From Chloroflexota bacterium (lineage in GTDB: Bacteria > Chloroflexota > Anaerolineae > Promineifilales > Promineifilaceae): 12,911 bases of DNA. This document shows positions 6,512 through 12,911 of the stretch, piece by piece. The stretch is taken from assembly GCA_024223125.1 (NCBI GenBank), contig JAAEOP010000574.1:1-12911 (forward strand). Direction: 5' to 3'. Numbering within the stretch: the first letter of the stretch is position 1; every line of letters starts with the position of its first letter. The position numbers and the translations under genes were made by a program. The notes below the pieces were generated by a model that worked only from the letters and a program-made list of their open reading frames with translations, made no database searches and was not told where the DNA came from.

Positions 6512-7522
6512 ATGTCTATTACGATTAAAGACATCTCCAAAAAACTTGGGATTTCCGTTTCGACCGTCTCAAAGGCGTTAAATGGCTATCCTGACGTGTC
6601 TGAAGGGACGCGCGAACGCATCATGGAAATGGCGCGTGAATTGGACTACTATCCCAACCTGGCCGCTCAAAGTTTGCGGCGCGGCCGTACCAATAAAATC
6701 GGCCTCCTCATCAACAACCCCCTTCCTTTTGTAAGCGAATATATTGCCGACATTATTTCTGGCGCGGCGTTAACGGCCGAACAACAGGGCAATAATCTTG
6801 TTTTGTACACAACGGCCGTCACCCATCCCAATGAACTTCGACGCATTTGCCGCGCCCGTGAAGTAGACGGCCTCATGATCATCTTCACGCCACCGCCCGA
6901 TGTGGTTGCCGTCTTGCACAGCGAAAATATGCCGTTTATCATATTCGGCCGTCGGGTGGAGCAACCTGGCGTATCGTTTGTAGCGTCCGATAATCGGGCT
7001 GGCGCGTATGCTCTGACGCAGCATCTCATCGAACAAGGCCATAGACGAATTGGCTTTACTACACGCCCCATTTTGAAAACCGTCAGTGACGACCGCTTTG
7101 CTGGTTATCAACAGGCGTTAGCCGATGCAGGCATCCCATTCAATTCCGATTTAGTTTTGGAAACGATTATTGAGGAGATGAGCGGTTATAAGGCGATGAA
7201 TGCTTTTTTGGATATGGCGGAACCGCCAACAGCCGTTTTTACCTTCTACGATTTAATGGCTGTCAACGCGCTGGACGCGGCCCACGACCGGGGGCGGCGC
7301 GTCCCTGAAGATGTTGCCGTTGCCGGATTTGATGGTCTGCGTTCCTCCCTCATCACGACACCGCGCATCACAACCGTCCAACAGCCCTTAACCGCAATGG
7401 GGCAGCGGTCGATGGAGCTACTGCTCATTCGCATCGAAGACAACGCCCAACCGCCTGTGTCCGAAATATTTCCCGTCGAACTCATCGTCCGGCAATCAAC
7501 CCGTTATCAGCTAGAAAATTAG
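6512..7522 (+). CDS. LacI-family transcriptional regulator
   Basis: A 336-residue sugar-responsive DNA-binding repressor of normal family length. The N-terminal helix-turn-helix covers residues 2-25 (ITIKDISKKLGISVSTVSKA), followed by the hinge helix (NLAAQSLRRGRT, about 51-62), which inserts in the minor groove at the central CG of the operator. The rest is a periplasmic-binding-protein-like sensor domain (IGLLINNPLPF, GRRVEQPGVSFVASDN, TAVFTFYDLMAVNALDAAHD, DVAVAGFDGL). It lies directly upstream of a SnoaL-like gene and a sugar ABC transporter, which it probably controls. No clear ribosome binding site precedes the ATG. The inducer is unknown. Confidence 0.94.
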   Translation: MSITIKDISKKLGISVSTVSKALNGYPDVSEGTRERIMEMARELDYYPNLAAQSLRRGRTNKIGLLINNPLPFVSEYIADIISGAALTAEQQGNNLVLYTTAVTHPNELRRICRAREVDGLMIIFTPPPDVVAVLHSENMPFIIFGRRVEQPGVSFVASDNRAGAYALTQHLIEQGHRRIGFTTRPILKTVSDDRFAGYQQALADAGIPFNSDLVLETIIEEMSGYKAMNAFLDMAEPPTAVFTFYDLMAVNALDAAHDRGRRVPEDVAVAGFDGLRSSLITTPRITTVQQPLTAMGQRSMELLLIRIEDNAQPPVSEIFPVELIVRQSTRYQLEN

Positions 7523-7533
7523 GTGTGTATTTC

Positions 7534-8628
7534 ATGGCAAAACAAAAAGATACCGAAACCCAATCCAACAGCGCAGATATTACGCTCCCTCAAAAAGGGG
7601 ATCTGGCCCATATTTTGTCGGCCAATAACTACGACAAACAGGCCATGCGCGGCTTTGCCCCCCAATTTCAGGACATCGTGGACTACATCATCAAGATTAC
7701 GCATGAAATTTGGGAGGAGCGGGGAATCGGCCGTCTTTATGAATATTACGGCACCAATATGCGGATTCACACCTCGGATGGCAATATTCACACACGGGAC
7801 AAAGTCATCGAAGGCACCATCCAAGCATTGGCCGCTTACCCCGATCGCCGCCTTTATGCAGATGAAGTGATCTGGCGCGGCGATGATGAGACCGGTTATT
7901 ACACTTCACATCGTTTGACGCATGAAGGGCATAACTGGGGTCATACACGGTATGGTTCGCCGACCGGCAAGAAAGTTAGCTATCGGGCCATCGCCGATTG
8001 TGTGGTGGTAGAAGGAGTTATTGTAGAGGAATGGCTGGTGCGGGATGAGTTGTCTCTGCTTTACCAACTCGGTTTTGATGTACATGAGATGGCCCGTGAG
8101 ATGGCCCAACAAGCGGGCGAGATTGGTCAACAGCTAACAGTTCCCGCAGAACCAGATCGTTTACGCGGACAACTACCGCCAGAAGCAGTGCCTGCTGATT
8201 CAACCGAATTCGATATTGCCCATTTTGTACAACGGGCTATTCATGAAGTGTGGAATTGGCGTTTGCTGAATAAGGTAGATGATTATTACGTCCCGCAATA
8301 TATCTGTGAGTCGGCATCGGGACGGATGTTATACGGCCGCAACCAATTCCTCACCTACATCCTGTCCCTACTCTCCCCATTTCCAGACCTGGCCGTCTCT
8401 GTTGACCATTTTTGTGCATTGCAAGATGGTCCTAATCACTACCGCACAGCCACTCGGTGGACCATGATGGGCACACACACCGGCCCTGGCATTTATGGGG
8501 TACCCACTGGTAAACAGATTCGCATCATGGGCGTTAGCCATCATTTAGTGGAAAACGGCAAATTCATTCAGGAGTGGACAATCTTTGATGAATTTTCCCT
8601 GTTGAAACAACTGTATAGACCGGAATAA
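7534..8628 (+). CDS. Double SnoaL-like (ester cyclase/NTF2-fold) protein
   Basis: 364 residues made of two related SnoaL/NTF2-like halves, roughly 45-185 and 205-360. Both halves share the same layout: a helical entry (DIVDYIIKITHEIWEERGIG against FDIAHFVQRAIHEVWNWRLL), a middle YGSPTGKKVSYRAIADCVVV against YGVPTGKQIRIMGVSHHLV, and a closing EEWLVRDELSLLYQLGF against QEWTIFDEFSLLKQLY. Single-domain relatives are isomerases, cyclases or small-molecule binders, so a role on the imported compound is possible but unproven. GTG at 7525 is an alternative start; I prefer ATG 7534, with AGG at 7521-7523 ten bases upstream. The gene follows the LacI-family stop by at most 11 bases, so both are one transcription unit. 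No obvious signal peptide is present. Confidence 0.8.
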   Translation: MAKQKDTETQSNSADITLPQKGDLAHILSANNYDKQAMRGFAPQFQDIVDYIIKITHEIWEERGIGRLYEYYGTNMRIHTSDGNIHTRDKVIEGTIQALAAYPDRRLYADEVIWRGDDETGYYTSHRLTHEGHNWGHTRYGSPTGKKVSYRAIADCVVVEGVIVEEWLVRDELSLLYQLGFDVHEMAREMAQQAGEIGQQLTVPAEPDRLRGQLPPEAVPADSTEFDIAHFVQRAIHEVWNWRLLNKVDDYYVPQYICESASGRMLYGRNQFLTYILSLLSPFPDLAVSVDHFCALQDGPNHYRTATRWTMMGTHTGPGIYGVPTGKQIRIMGVSHHLVENGKFIQEWTIFDEFSLLKQLYRPE

Positions 8629-8633
8629 AAGAA

Positions 8634-8671
8634 GAGTCACTCAAGCAGCCGGCAAGCAGAATGAGTGGCTC
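8634..8671 (+). terminator. Possible hairpin after the SnoaL-like gene
   Basis: Arms GAGTCACTCA (8634-8643) and TGAGTGGCTC (8662-8671) pair over 10 bp with one G-U, around an 18-base loop, 6 bases after the stop. There is no run of T after it, so it is a weak terminator at best and may instead protect or process the transcript. Confidence 0.35.
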
Positions 8672-8724
8672 AACTAGATTCAAAGACAGATGTGCCTTTG
8701 TACGGCAACAAGTATATCAGATTA

Positions 8725-8730
8725 TTGACA
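8725..8730 (+). promoter_or_regulatory. Possible -35 element of the transporter operon
   Basis: A perfect TTGACA lies about 145 bases before the lipoprotein start, but no convincing -10 sits at 16-18 bases (CACATC region), so a promoter here is uncertain. It may need an activator. Confidence 0.3.
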
Positions 8731-8839
8731 GTTTTTGCCTCCAAAAGCACATCTCATAGGAAAAAAATCCTAAGGAGGTGTAGCAATCAAGAGCTCATCC
8801 AAACCTGTTACCCAAACAAAAACATATTGTTATTTTTAT

Positions 8840-8855
8840 TTAAACGTTCGTTTAA
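8840..8855. promoter_or_regulatory. Inverted repeat upstream of the sugar-binding protein
   Basis: TTAAACG and CGTTTAA flank a TT centre. The AAACG half-site recalls the operator before the LacI-family gene, so this may be a second, weaker binding site. It ends 6 bases before the AAGGAG ribosome binding site, so a bound repressor could also block late steps of initiation or elongation. Confidence 0.45.
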
Positions 8856-8874
8856 CAAATCAAGGAGAAGAATC

Positions 8875-10350
8875 ATGCAAAAACGACATCTGATTACCCT
8901 GTTAGTCTTAATTATTAGCGGCCTTATCTTGGCCGCATGTTCCCCACAAACGGTTGAAGTCACCCGCGTTGTCGAAGTTGAAGGCGAAACAGTTATCGAA
9001 ACTGTCACTGAACAGGTTGAAGTCACCCGTGTTATCGAAGTTGAAGGCGAAACCGTCGTCGAGACAGTTGTCGAAGAAGTAGAAGTTACCCGCGTCGTGG
9101 AAACAGAAGTGGAAGTCATCGTTGATCCTACCGAATGTAACCTGGAAGGTCCGGCTGATGAAGCTGAAATCAACATGATTGGCTGGTCATTCCCGATCAC
9201 CGATTACTACGCTGAAGAGGTAGCCAAATGCGACAAAGTTGAGAACCTCGTCGTCAACACCAATTTGCTCGCCTCGGCTGATGCCCAAGAGCAAGTCCGG
9301 TTGGCTTTGTCTTCTGGCGGCGATTCTCCCTACGACATCATTCACCTCTCCAATGGTCAGGTCGGTGAATGGGGTGGTCCAGGCTGGCTGATGCCGCTCA
9401 ACGACCTGGTTGACCAATACTGGGATGAATACAACCTCGGCGACATTCCTGAAAAAGCATGGGAAGGTGTCACTATTGATGGCAACATCTACGGCGTGCC
9501 GATTGTCGGCAACACGCTGCACCTGATTTACCGTCAAGACATTTTTGATGAGTTAGGTATTGCTACACCAGACACTTACGATGAAGTTATTGAAGCATGT
9601 AACACTATCGGCCTGGATAATCCCGACTACGACATGCCCTTTACCATCAACCTCTCAGCTGGTTGGGCCTGGGAAATTGAGTTCTTCCAAATGTTACGCG
9701 CCTACGGCGGCGATTTTCTGAATGATGACAACACGGCCGCATTCAATGGCGAAGCTGGCGTCAATGCCGTTAACAAGATGACTGAAGTTGCCGATGCCTG
9801 TATGGGCATTGATGGTTACTCCTTTGGCCTCAACGACCAGGAAGTGGCATTGCAGTTGGGAACCCTGCCGGCCAGCAATATGTGGGCCAGCCGCGCTGCT
9901 AACATGACTGATCCGGAACGCACCGATTTGGGCGATGTGATCGCTTATGCCCCGGCTCCGCGCGTTTCTGCGGACAGCCCGCGTGCTGGTTCAGCCTGGA
10001 ATGATTACTACGCAATCCCGACCATGACCACCAACGACCCCGATCTCGTCTTCCGGGTTATCATGGAAGCAGCTGACGAACGCAGCCAGCGTGATGCCGC
10101 TGAGGTTGGTATGCCCACGCGCTTAGCCGTCGCTGAGTATGGCGGCCCGTATCTGGCTGCCGCTGGTCAGACCATTGCCGAAGGTATTGGCATTTATAGC
10201 AAAGAGCAGGCTATTGGTGTTGTGCGCTCCAAGCTTGGCGAATTCTTGCCCCTGGTAGGTTCTGGCGATATGACAGCGCAAGAAGCGCTAGATGCTGCGG
10301 CTGAAGCTTATACCCAGGAAGCAACCGCCCAAGGTTATATCAACGAGTAA
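8875..10350 (+). CDS. Sugar ABC transporter substrate-binding lipoprotein (CUT1 type)
   Basis: A 491-residue extracellular solute-binding protein that captures a sugar and hands it to the two permeases. The start is ATG 8875, with AAGGAG at 8862-8867 and a classic lipoprotein signal: MQKRHLITLLVLIISGLILAAC, lipobox LAAC with the lipidated Cys at 22. The frame is open further upstream (GTG 8665), but that would bury the signal peptide. After the Cys comes a repeated acidic linker (three units, period 21 residues, VEVTRVVEVEGETV type), then the binding domain (ALSSGGDSPYDIIHLSNGQ, GVPIVGNTLHLIYRQDIFDE, IDGYSFGLNDQEVALQLG, SAWNDYYAIPTMT). This kind of linker after the lipobox is typical of Chloroflexota binding proteins. 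The substrate is unknown; family type is firm. Confidence 0.95.
   Translation: MQKRHLITLLVLIISGLILAACSPQTVEVTRVVEVEGETVIETVTEQVEVTRVIEVEGETVVETVVEEVEVTRVVETEVEVIVDPTECNLEGPADEAEINMIGWSFPITDYYAEEVAKCDKVENLVVNTNLLASADAQEQVRLALSSGGDSPYDIIHLSNGQVGEWGGPGWLMPLNDLVDQYWDEYNLGDIPEKAWEGVTIDGNIYGVPIVGNTLHLIYRQDIFDELGIATPDTYDEVIEACNTIGLDNPDYDMPFTINLSAGWAWEIEFFQMLRAYGGDFLNDDNTAAFNGEAGVNAVNKMTEVADACMGIDGYSFGLNDQEVALQLGTLPASNMWASRAANMTDPERTDLGDVIAYAPAPRVSADSPRAGSAWNDYYAIPTMTTNDPDLVFRVIMEAADERSQRDAAEVGMPTRLAVAEYGGPYLAAAGQTIAEGIGIYSKEQAIGVVRSKLGEFLPLVGSGDMTAQEALDAAAEAYTQEATAQGYINE
8953..9141 (+). repeat. 63-bp tandem repeat coding the lipoprotein linker
   Basis: Two full 63-bp units start at 8953 and 9016, and a partial third starts at 9079; each begins GTTGAAGTCACC or a close variant. 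They code 21-residue units (VEVTRVVEVEGETV...). Many differences between units are silent or conservative, which suggests selection on the protein. The segment probably forms an extended stalk between lipid anchor and binding domain. Confidence 0.9.
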
Positions 10351-10375
10351 TAGTTAACGATTAATCCGCTTATTT

Positions 10376-10413
10376 GATGATGAATACGGAGGGTAATCTC
10401 TGTATTCATCATC
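10376..10413 (+). terminator. Intercistronic hairpin between binding protein and permeases
   Basis: A 16-bp stem (GATGATGAATACGGAG with CTCTGTATTCATCATC, one G-U pair) with a 6-base loop, starting 26 bases after the lipoprotein stop. A T-rich run (CTTTTT, 10421-10426) follows at a short distance. It could terminate part of the transcripts or protect the upstream message from decay; both would raise binding protein over permease, as known for mal-type operons. Confidence 0.65.
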
Positions 10414-10618
10414 CTTCATCCTTTTTAAGTTTAAAGTTGGTTACGGTGAAGGGGCTGGCAAAAATCATGATCCCCTCTGGTATGTTGAAGGAAACCGCCC
10501 CCGTGTACCTCTTGACGATCTAGCTCGTCTACGATGGGTATATCGAGAAGCAAAGCTCAATCTAGGCGTCGTTGCTTTAGGCTGTAAAACAGAATCTGCC
10601 GGTTTCCAGTTACAGTGA
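10397..10618 (+). pseudogene. Start-less open frame, possible gene relic
   Basis: The gap between hairpin and permease holds a frame open from 10397 to TGA 10616-10618, with no ATG or GTG. From 10439 it reads like real protein (GYGEGAGKNHDPLWYVEG, then RPRVPLDDLARLRWVYREAK and LNLGVVALGCKTE), amphipathic and compositionally ordinary. I do not recognise it. It may be the remains of a gene lost when the operon was assembled, or chance. Confidence 0.3.
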
Positions 10619-10639
10619 GGGAAAAAGGAGAATGCTACT

Positions 10640-11503
10640 ATGACTCGAAATACATTTTATAAGTTCATGGCTCCCAGTATGATTGTCATGACGCTCCTAA
10701 TGGTGATTCCATTAGGCATGGCGATTTGGCTGGGTATGAATTTTGTAACCTTTAACAACATTAATGATCCGCAGTTTATTGGTTTACGAAATTTCATTGA
10801 AATATTGGAAGATCCCCGATTTTGGCAATCCTTTCGTTTCACTATTATCTATGCATTGTTTGTGGTACCAGCCACGCTCATTGTCGGCTTTACCGTGGCC
10901 ATGCTGCTAGACCAAGTGGGTAAATTTTCCCGGGGCATTTACATGTCCATCTTCCTCCTACCTTTCATCATTGTACCCATTGTGGGCACGTTAATGTTCA
11001 AACAACTTTTCGAGCCATCGGGCCTAATCACCTACCTTTACCAAACCATTCTAGGAACAAAGTTCCGCTATACTGAAATGACGGTCAAGACGCTGATCAT
11101 CTTTTATGGTGTCTGGTACGTCGCACCCTTCGCCTTTGTTGTTTATTTTGCAGGATTACAGACCTTATCTCAAGATCAGATTGAGGCCGCTTCAATCGAT
11201 GGTGCCTCTCGCTGGCAGAAGGTTCGTCACATTGTCCTCCCCCACTTACGCTCATTGACCATTTTGATTCTGTTGTTTTCGATTATGGACACTTATCGTG
11301 TATTTGATAGTGTTTTTGTCCTTTCAGAAATGAACCCGATTTATAAAGCGGACACGGTCATGACCTACACTTTCCAGACCGCAGTCACCGTACAACGGTT
11401 GGGAAAAGCCAATGCCATGGCCATCTTGACCGTCCTAGGCGTTATGGTTGTCTTGATTCCTAACCTATATCAGGCATACAAGGAACAAATGGAGGAACGT
11501 TAG
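10640..11503 (+). CDS. Sugar ABC transporter permease, MalF-like (CUT1)
   Basis: One of two inner-membrane subunits forming the sugar channel. 287 residues, normal length, with about six hydrophobic segments starting at residue 11 (APSMIVMTLLMVIPLGMAIW). The cytoplasmic coupling loop that docks on the ATPase is clear: EAASIDGASRWQKVRHIVLP (EAA...G...I.LP). The ribosome binding site AAGGAG (10625-10630) is 9 bases before ATG 10640. No ATPase gene lies nearby in the window; CUT1 systems often share a genome-wide MsmX-type ATPase. Confidence 0.95.
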   Translation: MTRNTFYKFMAPSMIVMTLLMVIPLGMAIWLGMNFVTFNNINDPQFIGLRNFIEILEDPRFWQSFRFTIIYALFVVPATLIVGFTVAMLLDQVGKFSRGIYMSIFLLPFIIVPIVGTLMFKQLFEPSGLITYLYQTILGTKFRYTEMTVKTLIIFYGVWYVAPFAFVVYFAGLQTLSQDQIEAASIDGASRWQKVRHIVLPHLRSLTILILLFSIMDTYRVFDSVFVLSEMNPIYKADTVMTYTFQTAVTVQRLGKANAMAILTVLGVMVVLIPNLYQAYKEQMEER

Positions 11504-11505
11504 AA

Positions 11506-12510
11506 ATGGATAAAGTAAGAAGTCCTATTGGGCGGGTGTTTATTCACCTGACCTTGATATTGTTTGCAATTTACAGCATTGTTCCTTTTTTCTGGACATT
11601 TTTACAATCGTTCAAAAATCTAAAAGATGCCAATTCGCGAGTACCAAAATTCTTTTTTGATGCAACCTGGGAGAATTATCAGGAAATTTGGTTGCGTGAA
11701 GTTCCCCAGAATCTAGCCTTAATTATGTTTTTTCTGCTAGCGGCTGTGGTAATTCTCATCTGTTTATTGATATTTGCCCGCTATATTCCAGTACGCAACT
11801 GGATAGTCTATCTCTTCGTGTTAGCATCATTTGTGTTGCTGGCTTGGTCAATCCCGCAAATTATGCAAACGGCAAAATTTTACGACTATTTCATCAACAC
11901 TCTAATTGTCACGATAGGCACTGTTACCGTTTCGATTACCATCGGTGCTTTGGCGGGCTATGGCTTGGCGAGGTATGCAGGTTATGTCGGCGTCGTGATT
12001 CTCATTGCTGCGCTTGGCTTTCGGGCATTGCCTCGATTGGCATTTATATTGCCTTATTACTGGATTGGTTCGGCCACCAACCTGCTCGACACCCGCATTT
12101 TGGTAATCATCACCTTAGTGGCGGTTAATCAGCCCTTTACCATCTGGATGCTGCGCAGTTTTTTCATGGACATTCCCAGGGAATTGGAAGAGTCGGCCAT
12201 GGTTGACGGCTGTAATCGCTTGACGGCGTTTATCAGGGTCATCGTCCCTATTGTTTGGCCAGGGATCATCGCCACGGCGTTATTCTCTTTACTGCTTGCT
12301 TATAATGAATTCTTGTTAGTTCGCCTATTAACGCAAACGAACTGGACTTTACCTGTAGCTATTTCCCGTTTCACTGGTGGTGAAGATCCACGACATCTAA
12401 CATTGGCGGCAGCATCTGCAGTCTCAGCCACTATCCCAATCGTTCTACTCATTCTCTTTTTCCAGAAACATTTGGTGAAGGGGTTGTCGGCTGGTGCAGT
12501 AAAGGGTTAA
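11506..12510 (+). CDS. Sugar ABC transporter permease, MalG-like (CUT1), with extra membrane segments
   Basis: The second channel subunit, 2 bases after the MalF-like gene, with GGAGG at 11491-11495. The ATPase-coupling loop reads LEESAMVDGCNRLTAFIRVI, a good EAA-type motif. At 334 residues it is about 55 longer than usual. The extra part lies between the first membrane helix (near 11-31) and the standard core that begins KFYDYFINTLIVTIGTV: residues ~68-118 hold two additional hydrophobic stretches (LALIMFFLLAAVVILICLLI and IVYLFVLASFVLLAWSI). Otherwise the core is ordinary (IGALAGYGLARYAG, QPFTIWMLRSFFMDIPRELE). Confidence 0.93.
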   Translation: MDKVRSPIGRVFIHLTLILFAIYSIVPFFWTFLQSFKNLKDANSRVPKFFFDATWENYQEIWLREVPQNLALIMFFLLAAVVILICLLIFARYIPVRNWIVYLFVLASFVLLAWSIPQIMQTAKFYDYFINTLIVTIGTVTVSITIGALAGYGLARYAGYVGVVILIAALGFRALPRLAFILPYYWIGSATNLLDTRILVIITLVAVNQPFTIWMLRSFFMDIPRELEESAMVDGCNRLTAFIRVIVPIVWPGIIATALFSLLLAYNEFLLVRLLTQTNWTLPVAISRFTGGEDPRHLTLAAASAVSATIPIVLLILFFQKHLVKGLSAGAVKG

Positions 12511-12515
12511 TCTAA

Positions 12516-12653
12516 ATGATGTCGTATGATACGATTGTTGTTGGCGTTGGTGGCATGGGGAGTGCCGTCTGCCACCAATTGCCTGATCAACGATGGCCGC
12601 TGAACGATAACTCAATATGGCTACAGAAATCCATCGAGAAAATAAACAACTAA
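12516..12653 (+). pseudogene. Truncated N-terminus of a sarcosine-oxidase-like FAD oxidoreductase
   Basis: A 45-codon frame whose first ~22 residues (MSYDTIVVGVGGMGSAVCHQ) match the FAD-binding opening of monomeric sarcosine/N-methyltryptophan oxidases (DxIVVGxGGMGSA). The following residues do not continue the fold and the frame stops at 12651. Complete enzymes have about 380 residues, so nearly all of it is missing. The reading frame stays open past the junction, and the next gene starts inside it at 12617. A deletion or replacement is likely. Confidence 0.6.
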
Positions 12654-12911
12654 TCAATAAGTTCAGAGCGGCACTTTATGATTGTGACACGGCCGTTTTG
12701 CAAAACCAATTACGCGACATATTTGCCCCAGATTGTGTTATCCATCTAGCTTTTCCATTTGAGGATTTGGATGGGCCGGATGGCTTGTTTGAGGAGGCGT
12801 ATGTGCCGTTGCTAACGGCCGTTCCCGACCTCGAACGCCGCGACTCCATAGTGATGGCAGGGGCGTCTAACGGAGCCAACTGGGTTGGGTGCAGTGGGCA
12901 TTATGTGGGGG
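12617..12911 (+). CDS. SnoaL-like (NTF2-fold) protein, 3' partial
   Basis: The frame runs off the right edge after 98 codons. It opens MATEIHRENKQLINKFRAAL, followed by a region typical of SnoaL/ester-cyclase proteins: LRDIFAPDCVIHLAFPFEDL, then FEEAYVPLLTAVPDLERRDS and NWVGCSGHYVG. It resembles in layout the double SnoaL-like protein at 7534, so the operon seems flanked by two members of this fold. No good ribosome binding site precedes ATG 12617, and it overlaps the truncated oxidoreductase frame. Two ACGGCCGT octamers occur in it (12689, 12815). Confidence 0.7.
   Translation, partial: MATEIHRENKQLINKFRAALYDCDTAVLQNQLRDIFAPDCVIHLAFPFEDLDGPDGLFEEAYVPLLTAVPDLERRDSIVMAGASNGANWVGCSGHYVG

Larger units (their letters stand above)
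516..6819. repeat. HIP1-like octamer ACGGCCGT, dispersed (12 copies here, 2 more at 12689 and 12815)
   Basis: Exact copies start at 516, 808, 1457, 1864, 1966, 2833, 3687, 3880, 4337, 5400, 6093 and 6812, and again at 12689 and 12815. Chance would give about 0.2 in the window. The octamer is its own reverse complement and often extends to GAAACGGCCGTTTC. It is found in all three codon phases (mostly TAV, but also RPL and NGR), so the DNA word, not the peptide, is favoured. Confidence 0.9.

Noticed and set aside
8665..8874. Upstream extension of the binding-protein frame from GTG 8665
   Set aside because: It would place 70 residues before a textbook lipoprotein signal. ATG 8875 has a strong ribosome binding site and starts the signal peptide exactly.
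8808..9200. Minus-strand frame opposite the lipoprotein linker (Ser/Thr-rich)
   Set aside because: Its repeats are only the reverse reading of the VEVTRVVEVEGE linker DNA.

Overview
The window looks like chromosomal DNA of a Chloroflexota bacterium, probably of the Anaerolineae/Ardenticatenia/Caldilineae side. The assignment is an inference. It rests on the solute-binding lipoprotein with a VEVTRVVEVEGE-type repeat linker after the lipobox, the pairing of an ASKHA/2Fe-2S protein with a small 'virulence factor' protein, and universal stress proteins fused to a ParB/DUF4032-like domain. The DNA also carries a HIP1-like palindromic octamer, ACGGCCGT, at least 14 times in 12.9 kb, against about 0.2 expected by chance.

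Region 1 (1-4562) is a C1/corrinoid-type housekeeping block that has been disturbed. A large 2Fe-2S/ASKHA corrinoid-activation-like protein enters from the left edge and ends at 2043. Its last ~140 bp occur three times: at its own end, at 2755-2894, and at 3619-3744. The third copy runs in frame to a stop that overlaps (ATGA) the start of the 'virulence factor' gene, which looks like the original gene junction. Between the copies lie two AT-richer stretches with a period of about 860 bp. They hold a membrane-anchored hypothetical protein, a truncated HAM1/RdgB-like N-terminus fused in frame to the second tail, and an unrecognised 218-residue protein. The simplest reading is that foreign genes were inserted at the 3' end of the ASKHA gene, each time leaving the gene with an intact tail. 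This is the most unusual feature of the window. A hotdog thioesterase follows the 'virulence factor' gene.

Region 2 (4581-6320) is one large gene: a ParB-like/DUF4032-like front half fused to two universal stress domains, with a TTG start behind a strong ribosome binding site.

Region 3 (6321-12911) is a carbohydrate-uptake locus: a LacI-family regulator with a palindromic operator inside its own promoter, a double SnoaL-like protein, a sugar-binding lipoprotein, two CUT1 permeases (MalF-like and MalG-like, no ATPase in view), a truncated FAD-oxidoreductase N-terminus, and a second SnoaL-like gene cut by the window edge. The regulator probably senses the imported sugar or a derivative and controls the operon. 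The SnoaL-like proteins may act on the imported compound, but nothing in the sequence names the substrate. A long hairpin between the binding-protein and permease genes fits the usual excess of binding protein over permease. No tRNA, rRNA, CRISPR array or transposase was seen.
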